This document shows positions 34,521-45,289 of a DNA stretch of 64,000 bases, piece after piece. Source of the stretch: Neocallimastix lanati (nom. inval.). Lineage: Eukaryota; Neocallimastigomycota; Neocallimastigomycetes; Neocallimastigales; Neocallimastigaceae. Within the stretch, counting starts at the first letter, position 1, and each line of letters begins with the position of its first letter. Both the position numbers and the translations under genes were made by a program. The stretch spans positions 1 through 64,000 of the forward strand of contig JACVTC010000263.1 in NCBI GenBank assembly GCA_016946835.1. The letters run 5' to 3'. The notes beneath the pieces were generated by a model. That model made no database searches, had not been told where the DNA came from, and saw only the letters and a program-made list of their open reading frames with translations.

Positions 34521-36371
34521 ATATAGAATAAATATAGAAATAAATATAGAAATAAATATAGAAATAAATATAGAAATAAATATAGAAATAAATATAGAAA
34601 TAAATATAGAAATAAATATAAGGTCTAAACTTCAAAATAAATTTTATATAAAAATATATTCAATTTAAAGAATTTTGTAATTAGAATAATTAAAATTTAA
34701 AATTATTCTGAAAATAGATAATAGAATTTTAATTTAGAATCAAAATTTTTAAACTTAACAATAAATAAGTAAATTTATAAAAATAACATTATCTAAAACT
34801 TCATATCTGGAAATCCGAATATGATAATTTAAATCTAAATCTGTAATTTAAAGTTATAAGATATATAAAATGACTTATTTTAGAAGTAAGCAATGGAAAC
34901 TCAAATTCCTAAATTATACAAATAAACATTTAAAAGTTTTTGGAAGTAAATAAACAAACTAAAGTTCTAAAATACTTAAATTCCAGAAATTTCTATAAAA
35001 ACGTTTCAATTAAACAATAAAGCATGAATTTAAATTTTAAGCAATTTTAAGATTTAAATAAAGAAATTTAAATTTTATAGATATTTCAAACTTATGTCAG
35101 ATAAATAGTAAAAGTTAACAAACAAAACATTTTTTTTTTTATCAAAAGTAATTGTTAACAATTAATTATACATTATCAAATAAAAATCATAATACTATTA
35201 TAATATTATTATCTATATTACATATTTTTTTTCTATTAATTTTATTCGTAATAAAAATTGCAAAGTTGTTATATTGTGAATTTTAATAAATTTGTATTAC
35301 ATATGAAACGTATGTTATTTAATATTATATAATTTTATTATTATTATTATTATTATTATTACTAATATTATTATTTATTTATTATCATTACAATTATAAT
35401 TATTATTATTTATTTATTATTTATTATTATTACTAATAATATTATTTATTTATTCTTTATTAATATAATTATTACTATTATTATTAAAATTGAATTAGTA
35501 TTAACACTTTTTATATAAAAATTAACAAAAAAAAAAAAAAAATTAAAAATTACATTATTAAAATTGTAATTAAATAAAAAAAAAAATAATAATTAATATA
35601 TTTTATTGTTTTATAATGTACTTAATAGTCAAAAATAATATAAACTAATTTTAGTTAAATGAAATATATGAGTATTAACACTTTTTATATAAAAATTAAC
35701 AAATTGTAATTAAATAATAAAAAAAAAATAATAATTAATATATTTTCAATATTTTTTATTGTTTTATAATATACTTTTATATTCAAAAATAATATAAACT
35801 AATTTTAGTTAAATGAATAAGTATAAAATAGATATTTTATATAATATATTTTTTTTATTATACATCATTATAATTTATATTTTTATATTTTTACTATAAC
35901 ACGAAATTGTTTTAAAAAAAGTAAAAAATTTCCTTATAAAGGTTAAAAGTTATAACAGATAATAGATTAAAAATTGACTGCTATACAGGCTAAGAATTTT
36001 TTAAATAATTATTTAATATTTAATAAAAAAATAATTAATAATTATATAAAAAATAATAAAATGAACATTTTTGTAAATGTTAATAAATTAACTCATATTA
36101 TTACAAATTATTAACTCTATTTCTACATTTTAACCAATAGCATTTTAAACAAGACATTCAATATCAATTACTCGATATAGATTAATTAAAAAAAAAAGTT
36201 ATTTTTATTTTTCATTTATTAATATTTTGTAGTATTCACATGATCATTTCAGACCAATTAAATTATTAATAATAATTAATTTTTATATTTTAAATTTATT
36301 TTTTTTTTTTCTATTTTTTTTTTTTTTTTTAAATTTTTAAATTATATTTTAAATATAATTTAAAAATAAAA
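34421..36371. other. Intergenic, with tandem repeats
   Basis: Holds an (AAATA)n field with a 12-base GAAATAAATATA array at about 34525-34620, a mixed AT stretch without recognised features (34620-35330), and a direct duplication of about 170 bases (about 35490-35665 and 35670-35825, both starting GTATTAACACTTTTTATAT). The last 150 bases before the nuclease ATG at 36372 are T-rich then A-rich, as expected for a promoter in such a genome, but no specific element can be named. Confidence 0.6.
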
Positions 36372-37823
36372 ATGGAGCCAGAAAAAAAAGTATTTATTGA
36401 GGGAGATGATTTCAAAAGTTGTTTGAATGATGAAGAAGAAAAACAATTGATTGAACAATTTAATAGTGTAAATTTATTTGATCCAAAAATTGATTCACTT
36501 TTTAAAGTAATATTTGGAAATCCTAAAAATACAGATATTGCAAAAAGTTTAATAAAAGCAGTGTTACCAGTAGAAGAGGAAATTGAAAATTTAGAATTTA
36601 AATCTACAGAAATATACTCAAATTCGAATTTTAGTCCTAATCAAAGGAAAGTTATTGTTGATATTTATGCTGAAGAAAAAGATAAAGGAAAATATTATAT
36701 CATTGAAATGCAAATACATGAAGTACCTAATTTATTAGCCCGTGCAGAACTTTCAACTTCAAGAATTTTTGATAACCTTTATACTAAAAATGAAACTCAA
36801 TTCAATAAAAAGATATATTCCATTAATTTTTTATATTATGATATGTTTCCAAATGATGAGGATTATTATCATCATATATTTCCACATGAATTTAATAAAA
36901 AAAATATATGTATACCTTTTAAAGATACGGTTATAATAGAATTAAAAAAATTTAATGAAAAATTTCATGTATCTGAAATAAATGAAAAATTATTAAATAA
37001 TGAAAAACAAAGAAGATTAGATGAAAGAAAATTATGGTTTGCATTCTTATCTAAAATTAATGTATTATATCATAAGCCTTCTATTAATTCTAATAAATAT
37101 TTAACAATTGAAAGAGAAATAAAAATTAAGAAAAAAAATGATAGTCAAAATCAAGAAAATGTTGATAAAAATCAAAACGAAAACGATGAAATGAAAAAAG
37201 TAGCTGTTTATATAAAAAATGACATATCAGATGAATTGCTTAGGCTTTTAATAAAGGTTGGACCAATTAGAAAAGCATTAGAACTTTGTGTGAATCTTAA
37301 AGACGTAGATAAATATGTTAGTGAGGTTGAAGATCATACAGGTTTACTATCATTATTAGATGAAAAAAATAAAGAATTAGATAAAAAAAATAAAGAATTA
37401 GAAGAAAATAAAAAAGAAAGGGAAGAAGATAAAAAAAGAATAGAAGAAAAAGAAAAAGAATTAGAAGAAAATAAAAAAGAAAGGGAAGAAGATAAAAAAA
37501 GAATAGAAGAAAAAGAAAAAGAATTAGAAGAAAATAAAAAAGAAAGGGAAGAAGATAAAAAAAGAATAGAAGAAAAAGAAAAAGAAATAAAAGAAATAAA
37601 AGAAAAAAATAAAGAATTAGAAAAAGAATTAGAAGAAAATAAAAAAGAAAGGGAAGAAAAAGAAAAAGAAAGGGAAGAAAAAGAAAAAGAAAGGGAAGAA
37701 AAAGAAAAAGAATTAAAAAAAGAAATAAAAGAATTGAAAAATCTTTTATTAAATAAAAACAATAAAAGAAATAATTATAACGAAAATAATAATAATGATA
37801 TTAATAAAAAGACCAGAATTTAG
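36372..37823 (+). CDS. PDDEXK_2-family nuclease with coiled-coil tail
   Basis: 483-residue intact protein, no intron. Residues about 36-300 match the PD-(D/E)XK nuclease family transposase group (PDDEXK_2, Rpn-like): FDPKIDSLFKVIFGN (36-50), catalytic Asp in VDIYAE (Asp97), then YIIEMQ with Glu112 and Gln114 in place of the usual Lys, which is normal for this family. In bacteria Rpn proteins are recombination-promoting, RecA-independent DNA endonucleases; the role here is unknown. Residues about 330-470 form a highly charged Glu/Lys/Arg coiled coil made of near-perfect 21-residue repeats. The tail ends in a basic Asn-rich peptide. The first ATG in frame is used; an A-rich leader precedes it. 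Bacterial-type domain plus AT-adapted codon use suggests an old horizontal acquisition. It is the only large host-like reading frame in the window without a break. Confidence 0.88.
   Translation: MEPEKKVFIEGDDFKSCLNDEEEKQLIEQFNSVNLFDPKIDSLFKVIFGNPKNTDIAKSLIKAVLPVEEEIENLEFKSTEIYSNSNFSPNQRKVIVDIYAEEKDKGKYYIIEMQIHEVPNLLARAELSTSRIFDNLYTKNETQFNKKIYSINFLYYDMFPNDEDYYHHIFPHEFNKKNICIPFKDTVIIELKKFNEKFHVSEINEKLLNNEKQRRLDERKLWFAFLSKINVLYHKPSINSNKYLTIEREIKIKKKNDSQNQENVDKNQNENDEMKKVAVYIKNDISDELLRLLIKVGPIRKALELCVNLKDVDKYVSEVEDHTGLLSLLDEKNKELDKKNKELEENKKEREEDKKRIEEKEKELEENKKEREEDKKRIEEKEKELEENKKEREEDKKRIEEKEKEIKEIKEKNKELEKELEENKKEREEKEKEREEKEKEREEKEKELKKEIKELKNLLLNKNNKRNNYNENNNNDINKKTRI
37401..37589 (+). repeat. 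63-bp in-frame tandem repeat
   Basis: Three near-identical 63-base units (starting at 37401, 37464 and 37527), each encoding 21 residues of Glu/Lys/Arg coiled coil, followed by shorter EKEKEREE-type repeats to about 37715. The unit keeps the reading frame, so the coiled coil grows by whole units. Confidence 0.9.
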
Positions 37824-38548
37824 TAAAAATATATATATAGATAATATATATTTATTATATAATAAAAATATTATATATTATTAATATGATATTCTAAGAA
37901 AATTATTAAAATTCTTAATCTTTTAAATTTTTTAATTTTTTTTTAAACTATTTTAAACTAATATTAAAGACATATATTTTAAAAAAAGAAAGAAAAAATT
38001 AACTCTTTCTTAATTTAATAATTCAATTTATTTTCCTAAATATATTAAATAATATTTAACTAAGAAGATATTTTTTGTTAAATATTATTAATATCATTAG
38101 TTTTATAATAAATGTTATTTTTTATGATTAAATATTTTTATTATTATAATCAAATCATTTGTTTTTTATTTTTTTTTTTTTTTTTTTTTTATTTTAATAT
38201 TTTGAACGATTATAACATTTAAAAAAATATTAAAAGATATTTTTATGTAATTAAATATAATTATTAATCAATAAATATTATTAATTTTTAAAAATAAATA
38301 TTAATTATTAGTTGCATATTATTTAAAAATACGTCAAATTGCGAAATTCAAAAATGCAATACTTTAATTTGTGACGTGTGACGTATATTAATTTTATAAT
38401 TAATTAAATATAAAAGTACATAAAATTTAGTACTTTTCGACTTTAATGCTACAAATTATAATAATTATTTAAAAAATTATTATTTTTATATATTTAGCAG
38501 TTTAAAATAATTGAATTTTTATATTCGTAGTTTAAAATAAGGCTTTTT

Positions 38549-38602
<54 letters not shown>

Positions 38603-39139
38603 TAAATTAGATAACAAATATAAATAATTAAATATTTTCATTTTTATTATTGATTAATTATTTTTACTTAATTCATTTTAATTAAATAAATATAATAAAT
38701 AAATATAAATAAAATTTTAAAGAATAATATATTTTTAATTATATTTTAATTATGAAATATAATTCATTAAAAATAATTATTTACATTGTTTATTTTATTT
38801 AATATTTATATTTTGTATTTTTATTATGTTTATTGTTTAAATAGTAATAAATTTATTTAAAACAATGATTTAAATATAGTTTATAATATATTATAAAAAA
38901 TAAAAATATAAATAGTTTTAAAAACTATGTTTATATTAATTATATTAAATAAATATAATATTTAATATTGTATTTGTGTAGATAATATATAATATTTTAA
39001 TTATACATTATGTATTTTAGTTTTTGTTTATTTTATTTATACGTAAACATCACACTTACAATAGAAAACATAATTATCACGCCAAACCTTCCGTACCAGG
39101 ATATTTAATCTTTTTAATCTTTTTATTGTGACATTCAAC
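37824..39139. other. Intergenic AT sequence
   Basis: No gene. Poly(T) at about 38165-38190 and a long one of about 48 bases at 38552-38599. The interval 38330-38420 contains TGACGTGTGACGTATATT, a repeated GACGT core, without known meaning here. The end overlaps the region downstream of the small secreted peptide frame. Confidence 0.5.
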
Positions 39140-39247
39140 CTATTTGTAAAAGTTAGCGGCTACATCTACTCTACATGAATCAGCATAAGTAAAACATGCT
39201 AATATCATAAGTACGAAAGCATATAAGTAAGTTAAATTAAATTTCAT
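39140..39247 (-). CDS. Small secreted peptide, probably truncated
   Basis: A 35-codon minus-strand frame, MKFNLTYLYAFVLMILACFT and on, with a textbook signal peptide: basic Lys2, hydrophobic core LYAFVLMILACF, and probable cleavage after TYA before DSCRVD. The mature part is only about 13 residues before TAG (39140-39142). In the same frame after the TAG the sequence stays protein-like with another Cys for 20 codons, to TGA at 39077-39079. A shifted frame beyond that gives a Cys-x-Cys ending at a stop near 39050. This fits a small cysteine-stabilised secreted peptide broken by one nonsense and one frameshift change. No family can be named. Confidence 0.45.
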   Translation of the reverse strand: MKFNLTYLYAFVLMILACFTYADSCRVDVAANFYK

Positions 39248-39479
39248 TGTGAATAATTTTGTATATAAGTATTAATTATATTTTTTATAGTTATTACAAA
39301 TATAATATTTTTCATTTTAAAAATATAAAATACTTTTAAAAATATATATTTATTTTTTATTTTTAATTATATTAAATATTATTTATATTCACAACTTTAA
39401 TTTAATTTGAATATTTAAATAAATAATATAATAAAAATATACAATGTTTTTTAAATAAATAATATAATAAAAATATACA
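39248..39479. promoter_or_regulatory. Divergent intergenic region with duplicated leader
   Basis: AT-rich spacer between the minus-strand secreted peptide and the plus-strand ankyrin gene, probably holding both promoters. Immediately before the ankyrin ATG, TAAATAAATAATATAATAAA with AATATACAATGTT occurs twice (about 39417-39447 and 39453-39483), so the start context including the ATG has been duplicated; only the second ATG opens into the long frame. Confidence 0.5.
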
Positions 39480-41602
39480 ATGTTCAAAAAAGAAAATAAT
39501 AATATTACTGGGGTAAAAAAAAAAAAAAAACTTTTAAATTCAGAAGATAGAAAAGATGTATTAAACAATTTTAAATCATTTTTAGAACTTAATAAAAATA
39601 CATTAAAAATTGATGATTTAATTACTACAGATTTTGACTTATTAGTCTATGCAATTCAAAATAATTGTCCATTACCTTTAATTGAATTTATTAGTGAAAA
39701 ATGTCAAAAATATAAAACAAGTTTAAATTATGAAACAAAACAACATGAAGTACCATTATTTATAGCATTTGAAAATACCATTCCAAAACAACGGCTTAAT
39801 AATACTACAGATACAACAAATGATAATAATAGTATCAATACCTCTAATACAACTAAAACAAATGAAACTAAAAAAAAAAAAAAAAAAAAAAAAAATTATT
39901 TTTAATGAAAATTTTATTAAAATATTTAATTATTTAAAGAAACGTGGGTCTGATATTAATTTTTGTAATAGTCGTGGTGAAAATTTATTAATATATATTT
40001 ATAATAAAAGATTGTTAAACATTAAAATATTTTTAAACTTTTATATAATAATAATGTGAATTTTAACTATTTTTTAGAAAAATTATATATTGCTTCAAGT
40101 GAAGATGAATTTAATGAAGAATTTATAAATAATATTCAAATAGTTTGTCATGATACTAATGTGAATAGAGAAAGTTTTAATAAATATTTAAAGGTTGCAA
40201 TAAAAGAATATCATAATCGTATCAATAAACTTATTATGTTATTAGTACAAACTTCAAAAAATAAAACCAGTATAAGCATTAGAAAGTTTAAAAAGTTTTG
40301 CAAAGATTTTACTGTAGATGGAGTAGTGAAAGTACCTTTTAATTATTTATATGATTTAGTGAATGAAAATAATGATAAAGAAATTAAATTTTTATTAAAT
40401 AATAATGTTAAAATGTATTGTAATAATGTATCAAAATTTATTAAAAAAAAACAGAAAATACAGAAATTATTGAATATTTAAAAAAAATTTAATGTAGAAG
40501 GAAATATATATAAAAGATATTTTAATATTGAAGAAATATTAAGTTCATGTTTCTATGAAGAAAATTATGAAACATTAAATTTATTAGTAGAACAAGGAAT
40601 AAATTTTGATAAATATGAACCAAATGATTATAATGGTAGATAGACCTCTTTTTGCTACTGAATGTGAAAATAATAATATAGAAGCAATAAAATTTTTGCT
40701 ACTGAATGTGAAAATAATAATATAGAAGCAATAAAATTTTTGCTACTGAATGTGAAAATAATAATATGGAAGCAATAAAATTTTTGCTACTGAATGTGAA
40801 AATAATAATATGGAAGCAATAAAATTTTTGCTACTGAATGTGAAAATAATAATATAGAAGCAATAAAATTTTTAACAGAACATGGGGCTAATATTAATAT
40901 AAAAGATAATTATGAAGGAAAATCAGGATTAATGATATTAATTAGTAATAATGATTATCATGATATTGATTGTATGAATGAAATTAAATATTTAATTGAT
41001 CATGGTGTTGAATTTTATAATAATAGAATTGCTATTACTAATCAATATGATGAAAAAGAAAAAAAAAATGATTTTTATAAATATTTAATTGAATATGGTG
41101 CAAATATTTATACGAATTTAAAAAATAATCAAATTAACTATTTAAAAAGTAAATATTTAATTGACTATAGTACTTATTTTAATCCTAAAGATTTTTGTTC
41201 TCCATTTGAATCCTATGTTAGATCAGGTAATACAGAAATTATTAAATATCTTATAAACAAATATAAAACGGCAAATTTAATTGATGAAGGAAATAAAACA
41301 TTAATCCAAATGGCCTATAAAGAGGGAAATAGTGAATTAGTTACCTATTTAATTGAAAATGGTGCTGATATTAATACTAAGTCGGATGTAGGGGAACCTA
41401 TTTTAATGACTGCCTGTCAAAATAAAGATTATGAAATGGTAAAGTATCTTATTGAAAATGGAGCTGATCCTAATATTACAGCAGAAGTGATACTCCATTA
41501 ATTAATGCTTTCCCAGATTTAGAATTGGTAAAATATTATAATATATTATATGAATTATTATTAATTATTATTTTTAATTATAGCATAAAAATATATTGTT
41601 GA
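39480..41602 (+). pseudogene. Ankyrin-repeat protein gene, broken
   Basis: Reading frames at 39480-39905, 39890-40059, 40056-40481, 40490-40930, 40932-41501 and to 41602 join into one ankyrin-type protein of roughly 650-700 residues. Late parts show the clear repeat pattern: EAIKFLTEHGANINIKD, NTEIIKYLINKYKTANLIDE, SELVTYLIENGADINTKSD and YEMVKYLIENGADPN. The N-terminal part is a more divergent helical region with a poly-Lys tract. Breaks: a frameshift in the poly(A) at 39871-39894, another near 40440-40490 at A runs, out-of-frame expansion of a 44-base repeat at 40651-40870, and a frameshift near 41487. Ankyrin proteins bind other proteins; no target can be inferred. Confidence 0.8.
40651..40870 (+). 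repeat. 44-bp tandem repeat breaking the ankyrin frame
   Basis: Five tandem copies of a 44-base unit beginning TTTTTGCTACTGAATGTGAA, differing by a single base (ATAGAAG or ATGGAAG). One unit is normal ankyrin coding sequence. Because 44 is not a multiple of three, four extra units add 176 bases and shift the frame, bringing stop codons into frame. Confidence 0.9.
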
Positions 41603-41652
41603 ATATATATATATATAATAGTAAAAAAAAAAAAAAAAAATAAAAAAAAAAA

Positions 41653-41686
<34 letters not shown>

Positions 41687-42049
41687 TAAAAACTTAAAAC
41701 TTTTATAAATAATAATATAATGTATATGATAAATATTGTTTTTAAGAATAATGGTATTTACTTTATATTAATATAATTTTTTTTTTTTTTACTTTATAAT
41801 AGTTACTATATTTCATAACCACATTAAACTAAAAAATAATTTTTATTATAAAATAATAAAAAAAAAAAAAAAAAAAATATTAATTTTATATCAATATCTT
41901 ATTTATTTTATTTTATCACATTATATATTATTATTTCACTGCATATTTATTTATTTTATATTATTTTATTTTGTTTCGATTGATACTTGCAATTTATTAT
42001 AATTCACATATTTATTTTTTTTTATTTTATTTTATTAGTACTTGTATTT
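41603..42049. other. Intergenic AT sequence
   Basis: Poly(A) and (AAT)n at 41622-41683, poly(T) at 41779-41790, poly(A) at 41860-41876. No gene seen. Confidence 0.6.
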
Positions 42050-43050
42050 TTATTATAATTCAAATATTTATTTTAATTTATTTTATTTTATTCAATCTGT
42101 TCTTTCTTATTTAATATTCTACTTTTTATTTTATTTTATTTTATTTTATTTTATTTTATTTTATTTTATTCAATCTGTACTTTCTTATTTAATATTCTAC
42201 TTTTTATTTTATTTTATTTTATTCAATCTGTACTTTCTTGTTTAATATTCTACTTTTTATTTTATTTTATTCAATCTGTACTTTCTTATTTAATATTCTA
42301 CTTTTTATTTTATTTTATTCTATTTTATTCAATTTGTATTTTCTTATTTAATATTCTACTTCTTATTTTATTTTATTCTATTTTATTCAATCTGTATTTT
42401 CTTATTTAATATTCTACTTCTTATTTTATTTTATTCTATTTTATTCAATCTGTACTTTCTTATTTAATACTCTACTTTTTATTTTATTTTATTTTATTCA
42501 ATCTGTACTTTCTTATTTAATATTCTACTTCTTATTTTATTTTATTCTATTTTATTCAATCTGTACTTTCTTATTTAATATTCTACTTTTTATTTTATTT
42601 TATTTTATTCAATCTGTACTTTCTTATTTAATACTCTACTTTTTATTTTATTTTATATTATTTTATTCAATCTGTACTTTCTTATTTAATATTCTACTTT
42701 TTATTTTATTTTATTTTATTCAATCTGTACTTTCTTATTTAATATTCTACTTTTTATTTTATTTTGTATTATTTTATTCAATCTGTACTTTCTTATTTAA
42801 TATTCTACTTCTTATTTTATTTTATTCTATTTTATTAAATCTGTACTTTCTTATTTAATATTCTACTTCTTATTTTATTTTATTCTATTTTATTCAATCT
42901 GTACTTTCTTATTTAATATTCTACTTTTTATTTTATTTTATTTTATTCAATCTGTACTTTCTTATTTAATATTCTACTTTTTATTTTATTTTATTTAATT
43001 CAATCTGTACTTTCTTATTTAATATTCTACTTTTTATTTTATTTTATTTT
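42050..43050 (+). repeat. 50-60 bp minisatellite, about 17 units
   Basis: Tandem array of a unit made of a variable (TTTTA)n block followed by TTCAATCTGTACTTTCTTAT and TTAATATTCTACTT. Unit length varies by steps of five because the pentanucleotide number changes; a TTCTATT variant marks a subset of units, and CTT/TTT variants alternate in short higher-order groups. The array runs directly into the hydrophobic start of the next gene. Confidence 0.9.
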
Positions 43051-43059
43051 ATTTTTCGT

Positions 43060-45182
43060 TAATGCTATTAATGGATTTAAAGAACAACCTTCTAATTCGG
43101 AATATCTAAATAAAAAAAATAAATTTAAGGTTAATGAAGAATCCATAAATACAATGGAATCTTATTTTTATAAAGTTTATAATCTACATGAAAATAAATA
43201 TGGATATATTGTTGATGAAAACGGTTATGAATTAATTTATATAAATAGTTATAATAAGGATTCTCAATCCTATCTTTATAAATATAAATTATTAGACTCA
43301 GTTAAAAAATTAAATTCTATTATAAATAAAAATAAAGATAATCTTATTTATGGTGTTGGTATTAATACTAATGAAGATAATTTTTCTTCGGAAATTAATC
43401 CTATGACAATTTTAGAATCTGAAACAATTGATGAGGCTGTGGAAAAATTATATAATGGCATCGAAGCTTTGGATGATGATAGCTTCAAAGATGAATTGAT
43501 AAAAATACGAAACGAGCTAAATGAAATTAAAGAAGTAAATGATATAGAATTAGAAAAAAATGGTGAACCAAGTCTCAATAGTGAAGTAGTTCATAAATTT
43601 TATATAATTCCGTAACTTCTAAGCAAGGTTTGCCAATTGATGAAAACGTTAAACCATCAGAAAACTTTTTATCCGTTCCAGGATTAGAAAATATTGATTT
43701 TGAGAATCCAGATACTATGATAAATACATTTAAAAATAAAGATATTTCAATAAAAGATAAAGAATATATTTTTAATGGATTAAAACTTGAAATTATTAAT
43801 AGTGATCCAGAAAATGAAAGACTTTCTCATAGAATTTATACTGTAGTTCATAATTTAGATATATTTATAAAACAAGAAAGTAAAAAAAAAATTAATTCAT
43901 TTACATCAGATATTGGACATGAACGTTACATTACTGATTTTATTTCATTGACAAGTGATTACAATAATTTAGTTGCTGTAGCCATTCATCATTGATGAAA
44001 TATATAGTGATAAGCTTAGTATTAGTGAACCAATTAAACCAGTTGAATTAGACAATAGCATACTTCAGCGTTATAACTATATTATTAATAAAAAATTACA
44101 ATTGTAGCTATAAAAGAAGTTGCAAAGAATAACTGATATCTATGATAAAGATGCTTTTGGAACAACATATACATGAGGTAAATCTGTTATTAAAGAAGTT
44201 ACTCTTTCAGACTTGAATAATATATGTAAAGATGGAAAAGTATTTTCCACCAAAGTCAAATATATGACAGAAATTGTAGATAAAGCTAATGATGGTATTA
44301 GTACCACATTATTAAAAAAAAATCTTATAAATCAAGATATATTCATACAAGATATCTTTCTCCAGCTAGTAGAAATTCAGAAGATATTAGTGATATCGAA
44401 ACAAATTTTGGAAAAAAATTAATAATGAATTTATTCCAAATGATATTCAGTCTATTCGTGATTATTCAAGTTTAAAGTTTTATGAAGCTATGAATGCTGT
44501 ATCAAAATATAATCCATATGTTACATTAGAAAATTTTGAAAATAAAAATGGATTAGCTAATGTAGCTACTCTTTATCAAGGAGCAAAATCTTATAATGAT
44601 ATGTTCTATAAGTAAAGAATGTATTGAGGAATAAGAAAAGTCGGAATATAAAGATTGTATTAGTGAACTTACTATAAATAATTACAAAAATGTATGCTCT
44701 AAAATTAACAGTGATAAATGTCAAAAATTTTATAATAATCCATTAGAATTTTATTCTATATGAAGAGAAAACTCCAATTTTGTTGAGATGTTTCAATCAT
44801 CATTAATAAAATCTTTGAAATTATCTTACCAAATGTCATGTCAAACGGATGAAAATGGAAATTTATGTCCTTTTGCTTTGACTTCAATTAGACGAGAAGG
44901 TAATTCTAATATTTTAAATGATACATGTAAGTCTAAACTTTGTACGGAATCTGTATTTAACATATATAAAAATTATGAATTAGACCAAATGGCAGCCTAT
45001 GAAAGTCTATCAACTACTACTTGAAGTTACTCTTATGATGAATTAACCGTAGCTAAAAATTACTTTTTGAATTAGAATTAGAAAAATGTCAATTACATCA
45101 TGTTTCAAGTGCTGTTATCATTAAAAGTAATAATGTTTTATTAATTTCTTTAGTTTTACTTTTTGTGTTACTTTCTCTTTAA
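43060..45182 (+). pseudogene. Secreted, membrane-anchored protein gene, decayed
   Basis: The frame upstream of the ATG at 43154 is open and reads a hydrophobic segment then FVNAINGFKEQPSNSEYL, which looks like the end of a signal peptide, so the true start lies in or before the minisatellite. Coherent protein continues through frames at 43154-43615, 43630-43995, 44213-44422, a run near 44390-44640, 44640-45024, and to TAA at 45180-45182. The C-terminal third has many Cys (for example NYKNVCSKINSDKCQKFY and TCKSKLCTES). The last residues are a polar stretch followed by NNVLLISLVLLFVLLSL and stop, typical of a GPI-anchor signal or tail anchor. At least six frameshifts or stops. Family not recognised; by architecture a cell-surface protein. 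Confidence 0.6.
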
Positions 45183-45289
45183 ATAATGTATATTATTTAA
45201 ATAAATCAAAATTAATAATATTAAATATTTATAAAAAAAAGTTGTTTGATATTAAAGTATTTTTAGAAAAAAAAGCTACCTAAATTAAA

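Noticed and set aside
37334-37762. 142-codon Ser/Phe-rich minus-strand frame
   Set aside because: Mirror of the Glu/Lys coiled coil of the plus-strand nuclease gene; GAA/AAA repeats read backwards give TTC/TTT.
38552-38599. Long poly(T) as a transcription terminator
   Set aside because: Poly(T) of this kind occurs throughout the window on both sides of genes and has no consistent relation to gene ends.
42050-43050. Possible CRISPR-like repeat-spacer structure
   Set aside because: The variable part is only a changing number of TTTTA pentamers, so this is an ordinary minisatellite.
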